This document shows, piece after piece, positions 1 through 12,300 of a DNA stretch of 47,631 nt. The DNA is from Phoronis australis (Eukaryota; Phoronida; Phoronidae), in contig NMRA01000302.1 of the NCBI GenBank assembly GCA_002633005.1, positions 207,192 to 254,822 on the forward strand, given 5' to 3'. The position numbers and the translations under genes are program-made. How positions within the stretch are numbered: the first letter of the stretch is position 1; each line of letters begins with the position of its first letter. Under the pieces are notes generated by a model. It did no database searches. It was not told the DNA's origin and saw only the letters and a list, made by a program, of their open reading frames with translations.

Positions 1-740
1 TTATCAATGAAGACTGTGCTTTGTGGAGAATCTCATGATGTGTTTGTCCTTGCGATGACAGCAGCATGTCGTCTGCAAAGGTGCGAAGTCGGCAGTCAGC
101 GCGGTTCAGTCTGGCGAGTGGGAGGGTGTAGATATTGAACAGCACTGGGGACAGAGGTGAACCTTGGGGTAAGCCTGTGTTGACAGATACCCATTCTGAA
201 CGCCATGTACGATGTTTTAGCATGCATCGCCGGCTGTTGAGGGCACTCATCACCCATCTAATGCATCGTACAGGAATACCGAGATGAAGCATGCCATCCG
301 CAAGTTTTGGAAGTTGAACAGAATTGTACGCATCTTCTAGATCAAGGCCAACGAGGAGAGTGTTTTCTTTGTTTTCAAAACCTTGCCATATCTCATCCGC
401 AACAGAAGCTGCGTTGGCCCATGAATCTCTACCAGGTCGATAAGCACCCATTCCTGGGAGGAGCCAGGGTTCAATTAACTTGGTGATTCTTTGCGCCATG
501 ATCCTTTCAGGGATTTTTCCAATGACGTTCTGCATCACTATGATGCGATATCCCTTGAGTGCACGATGGTCTTTCCCAGGTTTTGGTACAGGAATTAAGA
601 AGGCATCTGTCCAGATGTGAGGGATGATTCCAGTGGCCAAACTGACGTTGTAGGACTTCACAAGCTTGGCCAGCAGAAAGTCAGGCAAAGACTTGAGTGT
701 CAGGACTCTCACGCCATCGGGGCCAGGGGCACCCTCCTTG
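1..740 (-). mobile_element. 5'-truncated non-LTR retrotransposon, reverse transcriptase (partial at window edge)
   Basis: One minus-strand frame is open from about 739 to the window start (about 245 codons) and reads as reverse transcriptase: GAPGPDGVRVLTLK, IPVPKPGKDHRALKGYR, LVGLDLEDAYNSV (palm aspartate), GLPQGSPLSPVLFN and FADDM (catalytic FADD box) in the right order. The frame stops upstream at about 758, where the duplicated flank begins, so the element is 5' truncated at the start of the RT domain. The 3' part lies outside the window. Clade unresolved. The copy looks young because no stop interrupts the RT. Confidence 0.85.
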
Positions 741-2346
741 CTGAGATGAGAAGTGATTCATGTGTTTACAAAGGATTGGCACTCGATTTTTCCCCGAGAC
801 CGTGCTGAGAGCGTGAAATGGCACACTGGGACACTGAGCCAATTTCTTCTACTTGCAAAATCTGGTCTCGAGCAATAACGAAAGTATCGGGCCTTTCGAG
901 ACCCTAACACCTACTCTAATTTGACTGAAAAACAATTTGGATCTAATTTCGTAACTGCAAGTCGTTTAAATTAAAATTAAAAGTCACTGATGTAAGGCGG
1001 GTTGTGCACTACATGTAGCTGTTTTAGACTACGGGGTGATGAACCAGTGCCTGCTATCAAAACGATTTTTATGCGCCCACATATTTATATGCCGTCATCT
1101 CCGTCCGTCCGCCCGGGCGGCGTCCGTCCGGGGTCCGGCGTCCGCTGCTCTATCTCCAAAACCCTTTGACATACATTCATGAAATTTGGCACATATATAT
1201 ATGTTCCATTCATGAATGGGACGGCATGAGCGAATTTTCGGACGATTCAACTACCGGTGCGCCCCCTAGTGGCAAGTCCTGAAAGGATTTTCATGAAATT
1301 TGGTACATGTATGTAGGCACTTATTAGTGAGATGACCCTATCCTCCCGTTTTTTGGATGGATTCGACGCAGTTTGCGCCACCTAGTGGCCATTTTTACTG
1401 TTTTGGAGTCTGTTTTTCTGCGTCCACCTCTCTATCTACCAAACCGCTCAAAGGATTATTGTGAAAATTGGCATGTATGTGCTTACTATAAAAAAGGCAG
1501 TTGACGATGATTTTCCGACGATTTCAACTACTGTGGCGCCTCCTAGTGGCAGTTTTTTTTGCGCTTATGGCTGTATCTCCTAAACCGTTCGCAGGATCTT
1601 TACGAAATTTAGTAAGTATATTTACTGTATATGATGTCTACTAAGGACGATGACGACTTTTGGATGCCGGGATCTGACTACGAGTGCGCTTCCTAGTGGC
1701 AATTTTATTTTTTTACGTTTACCTTTGTATCTTCAAAAGTCCGAAACGGATTTTCATGAAACTTAATGTGTAGGCATCTATTAGTGAGTTGACGCTATCG
1801 TCCCGTTGACGATGATTTTCCGACGAGTTCGACAACTGTGGCGCCTTCAAGTGGCAGTTTTGTTTTTGTTGCGCCTACGCCTGTATCCCCTAAACCGTTC
1901 GCAGGATCTTTACTTTTAGTTTAGCAAGTGTATTTTTGTGATGTTGAGTACGGATGACGACGACTTTCAGACAGATCTGACTACTTCTGTGCCTCCTAGT
2001 GGCAATTTTAGTTTTTTACGTGTAACTCAGTATCTTCAAAGGTCCTCAACAGATTTTCATAAATTTTTTAAGATATGCATCTATTGGTGTGATGATGCTA
2101 TCTGCCTGATTTTGGATGGAATCAAGGTATTTTGCACCACCTTATGGCCACTTTTGCTGTTTTCAAATCTTGTTTTTGGTGCCCATCCCTGTATCAACCA
2201 AATCATTTGAAAATTGGCATATATTTTCTCAGTGTGAAGACGACCTTTGGTAACTGATTACTTTGGCGCCTCCTAGTGGTACAGTAGTTTTGTTTTGCGC
2301 TCATAGTTGTATCTCCTAAACCTATACAGGATTTTTTACTAAATTT

Positions 2347-4449
2347 TTTGCCAAAAGTTTTATTGTTATCGTAATGCAAATACAATAAAGCCAAACAGTA
2401 TAAACATTCGCCCACAGTCACGCTCACATTCATACACAGGGGGGCCATTGGTTGTATGTAGTATAAATTAAAATAAAGGTGCTAGAGGGGCCCATCGTTC
2501 CTCGAAGTCGAGATACCTGCACTGGTTATATTACATAACCTTTTCTACTTTGTAGTAATCAAAAACAAAATGTTTAAAAAGTGCAAAACATGGTTCTACA
2601 TTCTGAAGTCTTTGCTTGTGTATGTGGTACTTGCCTAAACATAAAAGTAGATTTATGATTTTTGGTCCATTAAAGGAGCCAAAAATTACGTCAAAATGAT
2701 CAAGTTTCATATCAATTCCGCAGAGGGTTTTTATCCAGTTTTCAACAGTTTTCCAAAAACTTTGGACACGTAAACAAGACCAATACAAATGAAAAAGATC
2801 TTCAGAATGAGAATTTCAAAAAGTACAACTATCTGAATTTCTAACACCAATCTTACTCAAAAACTTATTGGTTCCGAGGAGTCTGTGAGTTAAACGTATT
2901 TGAAACCATTTAAGCTGGACATCACAAGAAAAGTTAATAGAATAAGGATAAGCTTTTCTCCACCACTCACGAGGAATCACTGTAATCAACTGTTTTTCCC
3001 AATTTTCCTCAAATTTGGGTTTTTTATATAGTTTTTGTATTATGTGGGTATAAATTTGTTTATTGACTTTTTGTCTCGATATAAGAATGGAATTAAATGT
3101 TGTGCAAAAAGGCAAGGTTATCTCGATTTCACTACATGGCCTAATTTGAGAATGACGAATAGTTTGACGAATTGCACTTCGAATACCCCAAAAAGATGTA
3201 AATGATTGAGAAAACCTGTATTTTTCACAAAAACACTGGTAAGTCATAAAATAACCATTATGGTTCAACAAATCGTGGATAAAAATTATCCCTCTTTTAT
3301 ACCAGTCATTTTAGAAAACAGACTTTTTATCAATCAAAATATGTTCATTATACCAGAGTGGTTCGTAATACAATTCCTCTTTAATGTGATAATCTGAGAT
3401 ACATGTACTAGAGAGTACTTCCCCAACAACTAAAAATACTTCTTTCCAAAAGACATTCTTAAAAATTCCCGGGCATTGACTGTAAAATTTGGCCCCAACA
3501 TGAAGAAGGTTTTTTCCAGCTAAAAAGCGGTTTTTCATAACAATCAATTTCCAGGAAGATTGATTGACCATCACAAGTCTCACGAACCATGTAAATTTTA
3601 ATGACTTAATATAACTTTTTAAATGGACCATTTTACAGCCTCCGTTGGAAAAATCTTGGATCATAATATTTCTAGCTATCCTGTCATTTTTGTTTTGCCA
3701 AATATATTTAAAAAAATGTTTTTCTAAAGAGTCAACAACTTTGTCTGATGGAGAAGGTAATGACAACAGGAGGTGCGTTAATTTAGGCAAAACAAACGAT
3801 TTAACTACGGTTATTTCTCGTAGCGTAGTGAGCGATCTCCTGGACCAACAATTCAAATCTCTGTAAATTTCTTGTATTTTGACATTGTAATTTAAGTCTG
3901 GAATTTCTGATAAATTTGTGCTAAACGTGACTCCCAAAATTGAAAATTTTTGTTTTTGCCAAGATACATTTAATTCTGGACACAAGCGCAAGTCACTTCC
4001 CCTTATCCGACCTATCCGAATACAATGAGTTTTTTCTACATTTGGTCTCAGACCAGAGAATTTGTGAAATTGGTCCAGGAGATCAAGCAAGTATTTTAAG
4101 GATTCTGTTGTACCATCTAAAAACAAAACCGTGTCATCTCCATATTGCAGAAGCTTAAGGTCCTTGACATCTGGGATGCCAATACCTTTTATATTTTTAT
4201 TTTCACGAAACATGATGGCCATTATTTCAACACAAATGATGAAAAGATAGGTGGACACAGGATCACCTTGTTTACATCCGCGACCAATTTTGAAGTATTC
4301 TGAAGTTAGGCCGTGCAGGATCACACAAAGTGTAGCGTTTGAATTTAGTAAGCGCACCCAATCAACGAGGTTTTTACCAAAGTTGAAAAAAGATAGGGTT
4401 TTGTAGGTCATTTCCCACGAAATGGAATCGAAGGCTTTCACAAAGTCAA
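2347..4449 (-). mobile_element. L1/Tx1-like LINE, 5' truncated, with broken reverse transcriptase ORF
   Basis: Flanked by a perfect 14-bp target duplication, TTTTTACTAAATTT, at 2333-2346 and 4450-4463. The RT begins at IDFVKAFDSISW next to the 5' end, followed by GRGCKQGDPVSTYLF and LLQYGDDTVLF (catalytic YGDD), then a thumb and a C-terminal region with SDSCTF and HLYWSC. The frame shifts near 3310, and a TGA near 2815 sits where a zinc-knuckle cysteine would be expected. The 3' UTR has AATAAA near 2360 followed by a short A run. The endonuclease is missing because of truncation, so the copy is dead. Confidence 0.85.
2816..4449 (-). pseudogene. reverse transcriptase pseudogene of the LINE
   Basis: The RT palm and thumb are read in one frame from about 4449 to 3311 and continue in another frame from about 3295 to 2816. 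QGDP and YGDD motifs are intact, but one frameshift and the missing N-terminal RT part make the product non-functional. The C-terminal zinc-knuckle-like stretch continues beyond a stop to about 2531. Confidence 0.7.
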
Positions 4450-4882
4450 TTTTTACTAAATTTAGTAAGTGTATTTGTATGAAGATAACAACAGACGACA
4501 ACGACTTTCAGGCGGATCCAATGGACGTTGTCCCCACTAGTAGCAATTTCATTTTATTCTGTTTTCCTTTGTTTCTCTGAAGTTAATTGACAGATTTTTA
4601 TGAAATATGGCATGTTCCTGTTTTTGGATGGTTTGTATGTTTTTGCTCCATCTAGTTTCCATTTTTATGATACAAGTAAATAAGTAACCCTAAAAGCACA
4701 CCATTTGCAATGCATTCGTGGGCGAATTTCAACGCTCCGCGTTGCTCTTGTTATTTAAATACTTATGAAATCAGTCTCGTTTTGTTCTTTGCGAATGTCA
4801 GAGGTCATTCCTAGGCTTGACGATCACTATGCTGTGAAAGAGCACACCAGCCCAGTGGTGAAATGTAATGTTTGAACACCAG

Positions 4883-5034
4883 GGGCTGGGTTGCATAAAA
4901 CTTCAAAATTATCCGCTGGATAAGTTTGATTGTTGCATGACGTCAGGTGCATTCGTCAACAATAACAACGAAGCGCGTGACAATGCGACGTCATTGTTGC
5001 TAGGCAGCGTATAACTTTTATGTAACTGGGCCCA
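4883..5034. mobile_element. MITE-like element with GGGCTGGGTTGCATAAAA inverted ends (copy A)
   Basis: The left end GGGCTGGGTTGCATAAAA pairs imperfectly with the reverse complement of TTTTATGTAACTGGGCCC at the right end, about 150 bp apart. An equivalent element is at the same place in copy B, so it predates the duplication. Confidence 0.55.
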
Positions 5035-6188
5035 GAACATTTTTTATAGCTATGTGAAACATTCCAACATTCCCTACAAATTTTTCAGGCAGGAGGGGCT
5101 AGTTTTTGTTAGTGATGAACCACTGATCTCAGCAAATGGGACACACACACCCCTAGCCCTAAGCCCCCATAGCGTCAGCACGATTAAAACGAAAGACCCA
5201 TTTGCAAGAAGAATGAATGGAAAGTCACGTTTTCAACGACAGTTGCTCAAAGTACCTCGTCAAGGGTTTTGGAAGTATGTGACAACAAACCCCGTATACT
5301 CCGTGTATGAACATGTAGATGTACTATACATGCAAATACCACAGCAAGGCCGCGGTAACTTAACTTATCCGTCTTGGCGAATTTCTTCTTCAGTGCGCAA
5401 CGTAGTGGAATTTTTATTTTTGAACGAAAGAATGAAATTGAATGCAGATTGCATTATGTGAATGTTCCAACCCTCCCTCCTATATCCTTGTATTACCTCA
5501 CGAACAACACGTTGCTGCTGTGACTACAAAGGAGCATTCCAAGAGGACCCACTTTCTTCCGCGACTACGATATAGAACAGTTTCTTGGAAAGCGATTGAC
5601 GGACAGCAAGTGTACAAGACTAGCAAAAATAACTTCCCAACAATATATGGACTACAATTAATGTTTAGTACTGGTCAAAACGTTTGTTGGATTCATTTTA
5701 AGTATGCCAACGTGAGGTATCCATTAAAATTTGTTTCATCTATACCTATCTCAACAGTGTACTATAACATCTATGGAGCCCATTAGAAATTAAGGAATCC
5801 CCATGGAAAAGGGGAGCGGGCCATGTTTTAGTGTCCATATGGACATCTGCAACTCGGGAAACCATTCTGAACGTTTCTGCGTGCGCTAAAGTCTTTCCTC
5901 GTTTACAGAATAATTTTTCCCCCAAAAATACATTGATGGGAAATGCACACTTCAAAGGTGTTACTCAACGTGTTTAATGTGTGTAGTACATGTACATAAC
6001 GAGTTACCTAAGTACCTTGAGACTGTTTATTTTCTACTTTGTGTTACACGTTCACTCGGTTCTAGCACGTGATCACAAAACCTTGAGACTGGATTCGAGA
6101 TTGACCATCATTGTTTCACACTTTGAGCAAACCTTCGGTCAGTTTGGTGGCCACGGGCCTTGACTTCGTTGTTTTACTGACAAGTGTA
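5035..6188. other. sequence 3' of the receptor gene, no gene recognised
   Basis: Duplicated sequence downstream of the stop codon; presumably 3' UTR and intergenic. Overlapping plus-strand frames at 5054-5786 are not preserved in copy B. Confidence 0.5.
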
Positions 6189-6352
6189 TTATCGGGAAGG
6201 TATAGCTGCGGCCAAAATCATTGCGACTATTATTGCCTTGGATATCTTTGCCTTGGGCCCTGCGTTTTGTATACTTGCAGCCAAATCTTGGGAATCAACG
6301 TAGTGATATGCCTCTTCTCTCAGATCGGGTTCGAATGTTTCTTGGTCTTTCT
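6189..6352 (-). CDS. exon 15: acidic C-terminus and stop (copy A)
   Basis: Acceptor TCAACTGCTTTCAG|AG, phase 1, open to TAA at 6191-6189; 164 bp. Reads KDQETFEPDLREEAYHYVD, then SQDLAASIQNAG, and ends in a hydrophobic run (AIIVAMILAAAI) plus PSR. Copy B has the same length and stop. In the first 37 codons changes are mostly silent; the hydrophobic end is less constrained. It could be a GPI-attachment signal (small residues NAG, spacer, hydrophobic C-terminus) or a short cytoplasmic tail with a Y-x-Y motif. The sequence does not decide which. Confidence 0.6.
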
Positions 6353-9300
6353 CTGAAAGCAGTTGAACGCAAAATTTGTGTCAAAAAAGATAAAATATAA
6401 TGATGTGCATGCAGGTGTATTGTGTACAATCGTGAAACTGCTGCGAACTGGTTTTCTGTCAAAATGGCCAATTCCTGGTTTGGAAACCTCCCGGGGCCGT
6501 TGCAACACTGGCATGCGTTCCAAACTTAAATTCTGAGATAAATGCAAGACTTCGCGAGATATCGCCATGCATTTCATTGCACGCGAAGTTTGTGATCCTT
6601 TTAGCTTCCCAAATTATATTCTTAAGTGCGTCTGCGAAACGATATCCTGGTCTTAGGAAGTGATTTCTGGGTACGGTAAGCAATAACGGATTACCGTCAT
6701 TGAGGCCTCTCAACTGAGCTTTCCAATAAGAAAGGAATATAGAACTCATAATTTACTCATAGAAATTAAAAAGTATGAAAACTGACAAAAAATATAGAAA
6801 TAATGGAAGCAGCTTTTGAGGTTTTGTACAAGAATCCTCGGCAACAAAGACTCCTCCATTGAGACTCCTTCCAAAGGTTTGAAATAGCCCGTATGTGGGC
6901 TCTTTTGGGATCCTTTGGCATGTGTATTACGTAGGAAACTGTCATTACGTTGCAACAGAAATAGAATGCAACTTGAGCATGGCGTTTTCTACAATAAATT
7001 CAGGGATTAAAACTGCTGTGATTCCACCAGCGCGTTATAAGAAATCAGCATAACAAAATGAAAGCCTTCTCAGAAGCCTTCGCTCACTGTAGAACACCAA
7101 ATGTCGCTTTATTGCTTGGCACCAAATAAATGTAGATGAGTACACCACACTTCGTTATCTGGTCTTCGAGTTTGACGATTGTGTTGGCTCGTTCGATGGG
7201 CCAAATCTTCGTCTTCAATGGAAAACTTGTCAGGTGAATTCGCAAACCCATGATGTACTTTGCTTATGCCTTTTTCTGCCACTCAAATCAACCCATAATA
7301 CAGATAAGTTTGAACATTACACGTGTAACGGACGAAGGAGCATTCTTCGTGGCCGTATCTGAAGAACTCAGGAACGTTTACAGGCAACAAGTTGGTAGCG
7401 ACGACACTAGACAGTTTTGTAAAAAAATATTTAGAAACTGCCAATGTGAATGTGTTCAGTAGCTACATATACTTCTTCAGGTAAGCATTTTTCTATAGAA
7501 ATATTTAATAATTACAACAACTTTCAATTGCTATGTTGTCACCTGTCAGCGATGAAACTTCATGAGTCCTGAAAGCCCATGCCCTTAAGAACGACAAGAA
7601 ATAAAAGTTATGGAAAAAAATAATTGGGACAAGAAATCTATAAAATTGTTACTTATATCAACAGCTACAGTGTCAGGACTCTAAATTCACCTTAACTTTG
7701 CACAAGTACATACTTTTTATTAGAAAAATATTTTGAGAACCTGGACTTCTTATTTGTTGGGTATCTTCACAGAGTTTTAAAAATTTTTCCAGTATACATT
7801 TGTTGTTAATCATCTGGAAAATATTGTCATCAATTAGTTAATGGAGATCGTGTTTGCGATTTAAGACCGCCTACATTGCACTGTTAGTCACATTACTGAC
7901 AGCTGTCAAGTTTTCTAAAATTCCACAAATTTTTACTACCCACACGGTATACAATACTGTATAATGTGCTTTCGATGATTCAAACATTGTGTGTTCATCT
8001 CGTTGCACTCCTAAGCTGTAAAGTCTTTTCATTGATCTTGCGTTTTTGCGTTCTCACTTTTCTATGGAAACGTGCATTTAGTGTGAACTTTTGATCAAAT
8101 TGCGTGTGGCATTCGGTATTTCCTGATGCACTGAACCGACAGCTTGTACTGTATTTCCCAGTACCCACCAAATCAATAACTAGAGTGCTTTTTCGCACCT
8201 GGTTCCATTTCACACTGAGGTCGATCTTAAAAAATCTCTGTTGTCGCCACTGAAATGTTTATTTCAGTGTACATGTACAGTGTATGCTACATGTTTTACT
8301 GAAGCAATTGTAAGGATTGTATTCGCCATTTATCATTTGCATAAAGATACCGGAGCCATATTATACTTGTAATAGTTCACAACGTGCCAGTTTTATATCT
8401 GCCACACCCTGACCACTGTATACATCGAAATAACTCACCACTGACTTTAAAATTGTCTGAAAGAACTACAGCCGCGTCCTTGAACATTTCTGTGTTACCT
8501 GGGACCGTCACGCTGCAACTGTTAAAAAGAGAAGTTAGTTATGAAGGACACTCTGCTCTGTTCGTATTTTAAACATGTCGCGAAGTCAGCAGGGAAACAC
8601 CGTGGTGAGGTACATGCCACTACTGCAGAAAAGTTCCAGTCAATACTAAGAACCGCCGAATGAGACTAAGTAGAGGCAGGTGCCTCAGTTATCTCCCGGC
8701 TTATATGGCCGGAGGTCTACAAGACTGACGACTATGGCAGGGAATAATCTAGAACGAAGTAGGGAGCATTAGATTATTAGATGGAGAGACGACTGTAAGT
8801 AGGTAGCGAACATCATTATATCATTGGACGGTTCAATAAAAAAGGCGTGGCCAAGAGGCAGTGACGGAAGAGAAGAGTGTCAGAGGTTAGTGGTATTATA
8901 GGACGGGTTCACTAAAGAAGGAAGAGCCAGGAGACATCCATAAAAGAGAGAAGGCTGTAAGGAAGGTAATGAATATAATGTATCATTGGACGGTTCAAGA
9001 AGGAAGGAGGGGCCAAAAGGCAGTGACCAGAAAGAAAACCGTCACATGGTAGAAAATAAGAAAGGACGACTCAATAAAGAAAGAGGGGCCAAGAGACAGC
9101 GATGAGAGAGAGAGAGAAGGCTGTAAGGAGGTAGTGAATATCATTGTTTCATTGGACGATTCAAGAAACGAGGGGCCAAGAGGCAGTGTCAAAAGAAAAG
9201 ACAGTCAGACGGTAGTGAATATCATAGGACGGTTCACTAAAGACGGAGGGGTCAAGCGAGAAGAATGAATGGCGCTGCTGAATATCATAGTATGCTTCAT

Positions 9301-12300
9301 TAAAGAAAGAGGGACCAAGAGAAAATGACCACAGAGAAGTTGGAGCTGAAACAAGTCAGTACTAAAAACCATCTGTTTACGAAAATTACATGGCGTCAAT
9401 ATTGAAAGTATTTAGACTGCTTTCAGCTATGGGTCATTATCAGATGTTTGGAGAAGGTTGAAAAGAAGGTATTTTAAAAGCCTGGTGTTTATTATAGGCA
9501 GTGTTTTGGAATCAGAGTTACCTTAACTTGTCATCCTTTGTAAATCTGCTCATAATCAACAAAGTTGCAGACGCCGTTATTCGCCCAGTCATAGGATCGT
9601 AGGAAAGCTGAGTCGGGAGATATAGTCTCCTGGAGCGTTCGGTCTCCACTTTGGCGAATGTCACAATGACCAAGTTTGTAGCTAGAAAAAGCAATCCATT
9701 ATTTTTCCAGTACAAACAAACAAGTCAGGGTTACCGACAATGTTGTGTAAGTTTATCCTCGTGATGATTTGCGAATAGGTTTAAATATACATGTAGATTG
9801 TGCGTGCTTAAAATGGACGTTGTGCGGATACATTTGAGACCCCTTGTGATTATTGTTATTTCACGAGTAGTTACTATTTATTAACCTGCGTTGTAAGGAG
9901 AAAAGGGTTGAAGCTTGATGATTCCTGTCGTCAAGGCTACTTAAAGAACCATGTCATCATCAATAACGATGCAAGTTGAGCTTGGATATCCTGAAAACAG
10001 TGTTTATAGTGGTAACTCCGAAATTCGGCTGGATTTTTGTGGAGAGACAATTTCTAAGGATGGTTAAACTAAACTCGGGACTGCCTACAAGTGAGTTGTC
10101 TAATTTTTACTTTTCATGATTGTGATGTAACATGAAAGCTAAATGCTGAAAGAATGTACTGACCTACTCGACAACAAAATGTGACTCCTCCAAATGATAG
10201 ATAACAGTAACGGACGCGTTTTGGAATTATTTTCCATAATTGGAATGCCCCAATTTCTCGGCCTTTTTTACCTGGTTTTCACTTTCAAAAAACATGAGTG
10301 TCACCTTTGTATGGCTCAATTACCGGGTGCAAATAGATGTTGTTTTTTGGTTGATTTTGTAAAAGAGAACCACACAAAGGAAACGAAATAACTGTGACTT
10401 TTGCTTATCTAATAAGACATACGGATCGCTTGAGAAATTGTTTCAGCAGACGTATTGCAAAACATTTTGTCTCACACCGAATATCAGGAAATGCAAATCA
10501 GTAGTTAGCCTACATGTAAGTAATAAATGTGATAAAGTTATCTACATAACAATTTGAACTCTGTTGTCAATTCAACTGGTGGCGGGAATAAATGGTATCG
10601 TGCATTTCTCTTCCTTTAGATGCGCACGCATCAGCGTTCGTTTTTTCGTAATATGATCATTTGTCATTGTTCAGTATGGCGGAAAGTACCTTCATCTGGC
10701 TCAACAAATCCGATTACAGCGCTACAAGTAATTGGGTACTTGGATCCGTACTGTAACATCTTGCCGTTGATGCCGTCGAGTCGCATGTCTGTCGGATATG
10801 CTGTAATATAACATGTGTGTGCTTTGTGATATCTATTGCAACCGCAAAATTGCCATTACTGATCTATCAGGAAATCGCCCCCATAAGCACTCTATGCTTG
10901 TGATGTCCCTGTCATGATTTCTTGCACCAACACCGTGCATTATGTGGTTTTATTCATACAATTTGGAACCCGAGCGAAATCAACGTCTGAACACACGCTG
11001 AAACATGACGAAAGCATTCAGATAAATACAAGTCAGCAATGGCTAAATCATATCTTACCGGATATCTAAAATTTTCATTTCCAAGCTTTCCAAGGTGCAG
11101 AATTCGCCATTCGTACTAGCTCTACAAATCCAATACTCCTTAAAGTAGAACTCACTTTTGATATTTTCTGTTTTTGTTTTAATCTAGAACGAACTCACAT
11201 GTTTATTTTTTGCTCACACTTAAAAGGTTTACCTTGGACGGAACATGGGTTAATAACCGTTTTGATTAACACTAAGTTAGTGCTCGCGGTCGAGGTCAGA
11301 AATCACATTCAATGCCGTGAGATAGCTTTTGCAAGAACTCACAATAACCTCCTTTCTGAACTGGCTGGTTTGTATCTTCCTCAGTAGGTTGTCGTGTAGG
11401 TCGAGGTGGGCTTGTGTTTCTTGTGGGGATTATCACTTCACCGGATCGAACACCCGACAGGGTCCTGCGCAGCACGAATCCGTGGCCTCCCTTTAAGCGT
11501 TGCTCAGCTACACATCTGCTTACGGAATATATTTATGACAAAGAAGGTGATAATGTATCGCATATCGATTTTAATTGTCTTTGTGAATTTGGAGTCATAT
11601 TGACTAAGAACATCAACCTTGATGCTTTGAGATCCATAACAGAGGGCTAAATTAAATGTGTGATAAACAAAATGGTTCAATAGCGGGATAACCGCAATGA
11701 AAGGTACAGTTACAGGCATTATTGCTTCTTTTTGCGTGAATTTTATCTTTCACAAAATCATGGTATTTGCTTTAATGAAATGGTTACAGTACTAAGCTCA
11801 GAATGCTTCCATGTCAGCCAAAACCGATATCGACTTTCTAAAACCGCTCTGAGGTGGTGGCATGTTACAACTATTATTAAACTCTCTTGGTCTATTTACA
11901 CCGACTTCTTGTCTCTTTACATGTACATTGTCACTATGACAGTGTAAATAGACAAGAAGTCAATGTAAATGGATCAAGAGATTTTAATGATAGTTGTAAA
12001 TCCGACATCTTTTCAATATATAGTTGAGTTCCAGCTCTTTACCGCAATTTTTAAAAAGAAAAACCTGACTGAGTGTACTGTGCATTGATGCAAATAGATA
12101 AATTTCATATTATTTATGTGAATTAAAAGAACATTATTTATTTTAGTGATATCTTTAGAGTGACGAAACTCATTCCGGGTTCTAAATTGGTGAAAACAAA
12201 GTAAAAGTAACTGTTTATGAACAAACCCTGGGCATTTGGATTGGAATTACAGTACAACTACTGCAGAATTCAATTAAGTGGAAATATCCCTTTGCTCAGG

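Larger units (their letters stand above)
1068..4750. mobile_element. inserted block with CCTAGTGGC module array, interrupted by a LINE
   Basis: This block is absent from the aligned position in copy B. Outside the LINE it consists of diverged modules. Each has a CCTAGTGGC-like core, a phrase like ATCTCCTAAACCG, GGATTTTCATGAAATTTGG, and a GACGATGATTTTCCGACGA-like part. Cores lie near 1265, 1380, 1541, 1691, 1845 (variant), 1996, 2141 (variant) and 2271, roughly 115-160 bp apart, and resume near 4537. No intact protein was found. It is probably a non-autonomous or decayed repeat; the family is not identified. Confidence 0.6.
733..11228 (+). repeat. segmental duplication copy A
   Basis: Aligns with 40429-47067 in the same orientation along almost its whole length, apart from the 1.07-4.75 kb insertion. 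Shared landmarks include GAGAAGTGATTC at 747, the inverted-repeat element at 4.9 kb, exons 12-15, the roughly 80-bp tandem repeats at 8.8-9.3 kb and TTTTAATCTAGAA near 11,180. Intron divergence appears to be in the order of 10-15 percent by eye. Confidence 0.88.

Noticed and set aside
6690-6935. Box1-like frame on the minus strand (RIPKEPTYGLFQTFG) followed by a hydrophobic run
   Set aside because: Attractive as a JAK-binding segment, but substitutions between copies A and B are spread over all codon positions, no phase-compatible splice sites exist, and the hydrophobic run comes from a T-rich tract after, not before, the box.
7250-7462. Plus-strand frame with Ig-like LNITRVTDEGAFFVAV
   Set aside because: The resemblance to an Ig E-F strand is short, and copy B changes most key residues. 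The minus strand of the same stretch in copy B has an HRM-like Cys/Trp pattern (RYTCDVQTVSWVDLNEC), but copy A has a frameshift there. Neither is supported.
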